Of a stretch of 64,000 nucleotides of DNA, positions 63,936 to 64,000 are shown piece after piece. The DNA lies in the NCBI GenBank assembly GCA_937877455.1, contig CALFIU010000053.1, positions 1 through 64,000 on the forward strand, in the 5' to 3' direction. Every line of letters begins with the position of its first letter. Positions within the stretch are counted from its first letter, which is position 1. Source of the stretch: an uncultured Bacteroidales bacterium (lineage in GTDB: Bacteria > Bacteroidota > Bacteroidia > Bacteroidales > UBA3824). The position numbers were made by a program, and so were the translations under genes. The notes beneath the pieces were generated by a model that was not told where the DNA came from, made no database searches, and saw only the letters and a program-made list of their open reading frames with translations.

Positions 63936-64000
63936 TTAAAAATCCAGACCGAGCGAAAAATAAAACACACGTGGCAATATTATTTTACCTTCAATGCCCC
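63936..64000 (-). CDS. C-terminus of an outer-membrane beta-barrel protein (partial)
   Basis: The right edge holds the last 21 codons of a minus-strand gene that continues outside the window: it reads GIEGKIILPRVFYFSLGLDF and stops at 63936. Alternating aromatic residues and a final Phe are the signature of a barrel's last strand, as in TonB-dependent receptors, in Bacteroidota often preceded by PR. The family cannot be decided from so little. Confidence 0.55.
   Translation of the reverse strand, partial: GIEGKIILPRVFYFSLGLDF

Noticed and set aside
63896..63970. Longer hisS start at 63970
   Set aside because: The region contains the -7 box and overlaps the end of the upstream beta-barrel gene.

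Overview
The window is a low-GC chromosomal segment from a member of the Bacteroidota, most likely Bacteroidales. The evidence is the gene content (DUF4301, DUF3127, DUF4332, a short Hc1-type histone-like protein, PorT-like beta-barrel, Bacteroidota-type RsmI paralogue, cellobiose 2-epimerase beside a GH26 mannanase) and the promoters, which fit the Bacteroidota pattern TTTG-N(17-21)-TAnnTTTG with AT-rich leaders and no strong Shine-Dalgarno sites. No rRNA, tRNA, CRISPR array, phage or complete insertion sequence was seen.

Layout. 0.2-1.6 kb: an accessory AAA ATPase with a DUF4143-type C-terminus behind a 32-bp-phased repeat. 1.6-5.9 kb: a very large membrane multi-PAS SpoIIE phosphatase. 6-10.9 kb (minus): DUF4301 with its own terminator, then a degenerate amidohydrolase, lpxK and purine nucleoside phosphorylase. 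11.3-19.2 kb (plus): an envelope-folding block with three parvulin-type proteins, a MoxR ATPase, a small membrane protein, two FKBP isomerases and an OB-like DUF3127 protein. 19.2-24.3 kb (minus): ilvN, ilvB, alaS. 24.4-24.65 kb: a nested palindromic element, then a second PAS/SpoIIE protein. 27.9-32.9 kb: a 42-bp palindromic tandem array abutting the broken 3' end of a giant secreted repeat protein. 33-38.3 kb (minus): LD-carboxypeptidase, rpe, GH3 beta-glucosidase, deoxynucleoside kinase. 38.5-48.2 kb (plus): MATE exporter, beta-barrel protein, RsmI-like methylase, sialate O-acetylesterase, GH26 mannanase, cellobiose 2-epimerase, truA, DUF4332. 48.5-54.3 kb: a 57-residue histone-like gene, a TetR regulator, a TPR/SpoIIE phosphatase and a copper chaperone/ATPase pair. 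54.4-64 kb: valS, a DUF3298 lipoprotein, a POT peptide transporter, a MITE-like palindrome, purF, hisS and the last codons of an outer-membrane beta-barrel gene.

Most of the window is housekeeping. The themes that stand out are folding and assembly of envelope proteins (11-19 kb), a partial beta-mannan/manno-oligosaccharide pathway (41.9-46.7 kb, with the GH3 enzyme at 35-37.6 kb) and three separate SpoIIE-type phosphatases. The most unusual signals are non-coding: three different palindromic or tandem repeat elements, one of which sits exactly where a large surface-protein gene breaks off, and a 32-bp-phased motif in front of the first gene. I did not find a clear new multi-gene defence or biosynthetic system.
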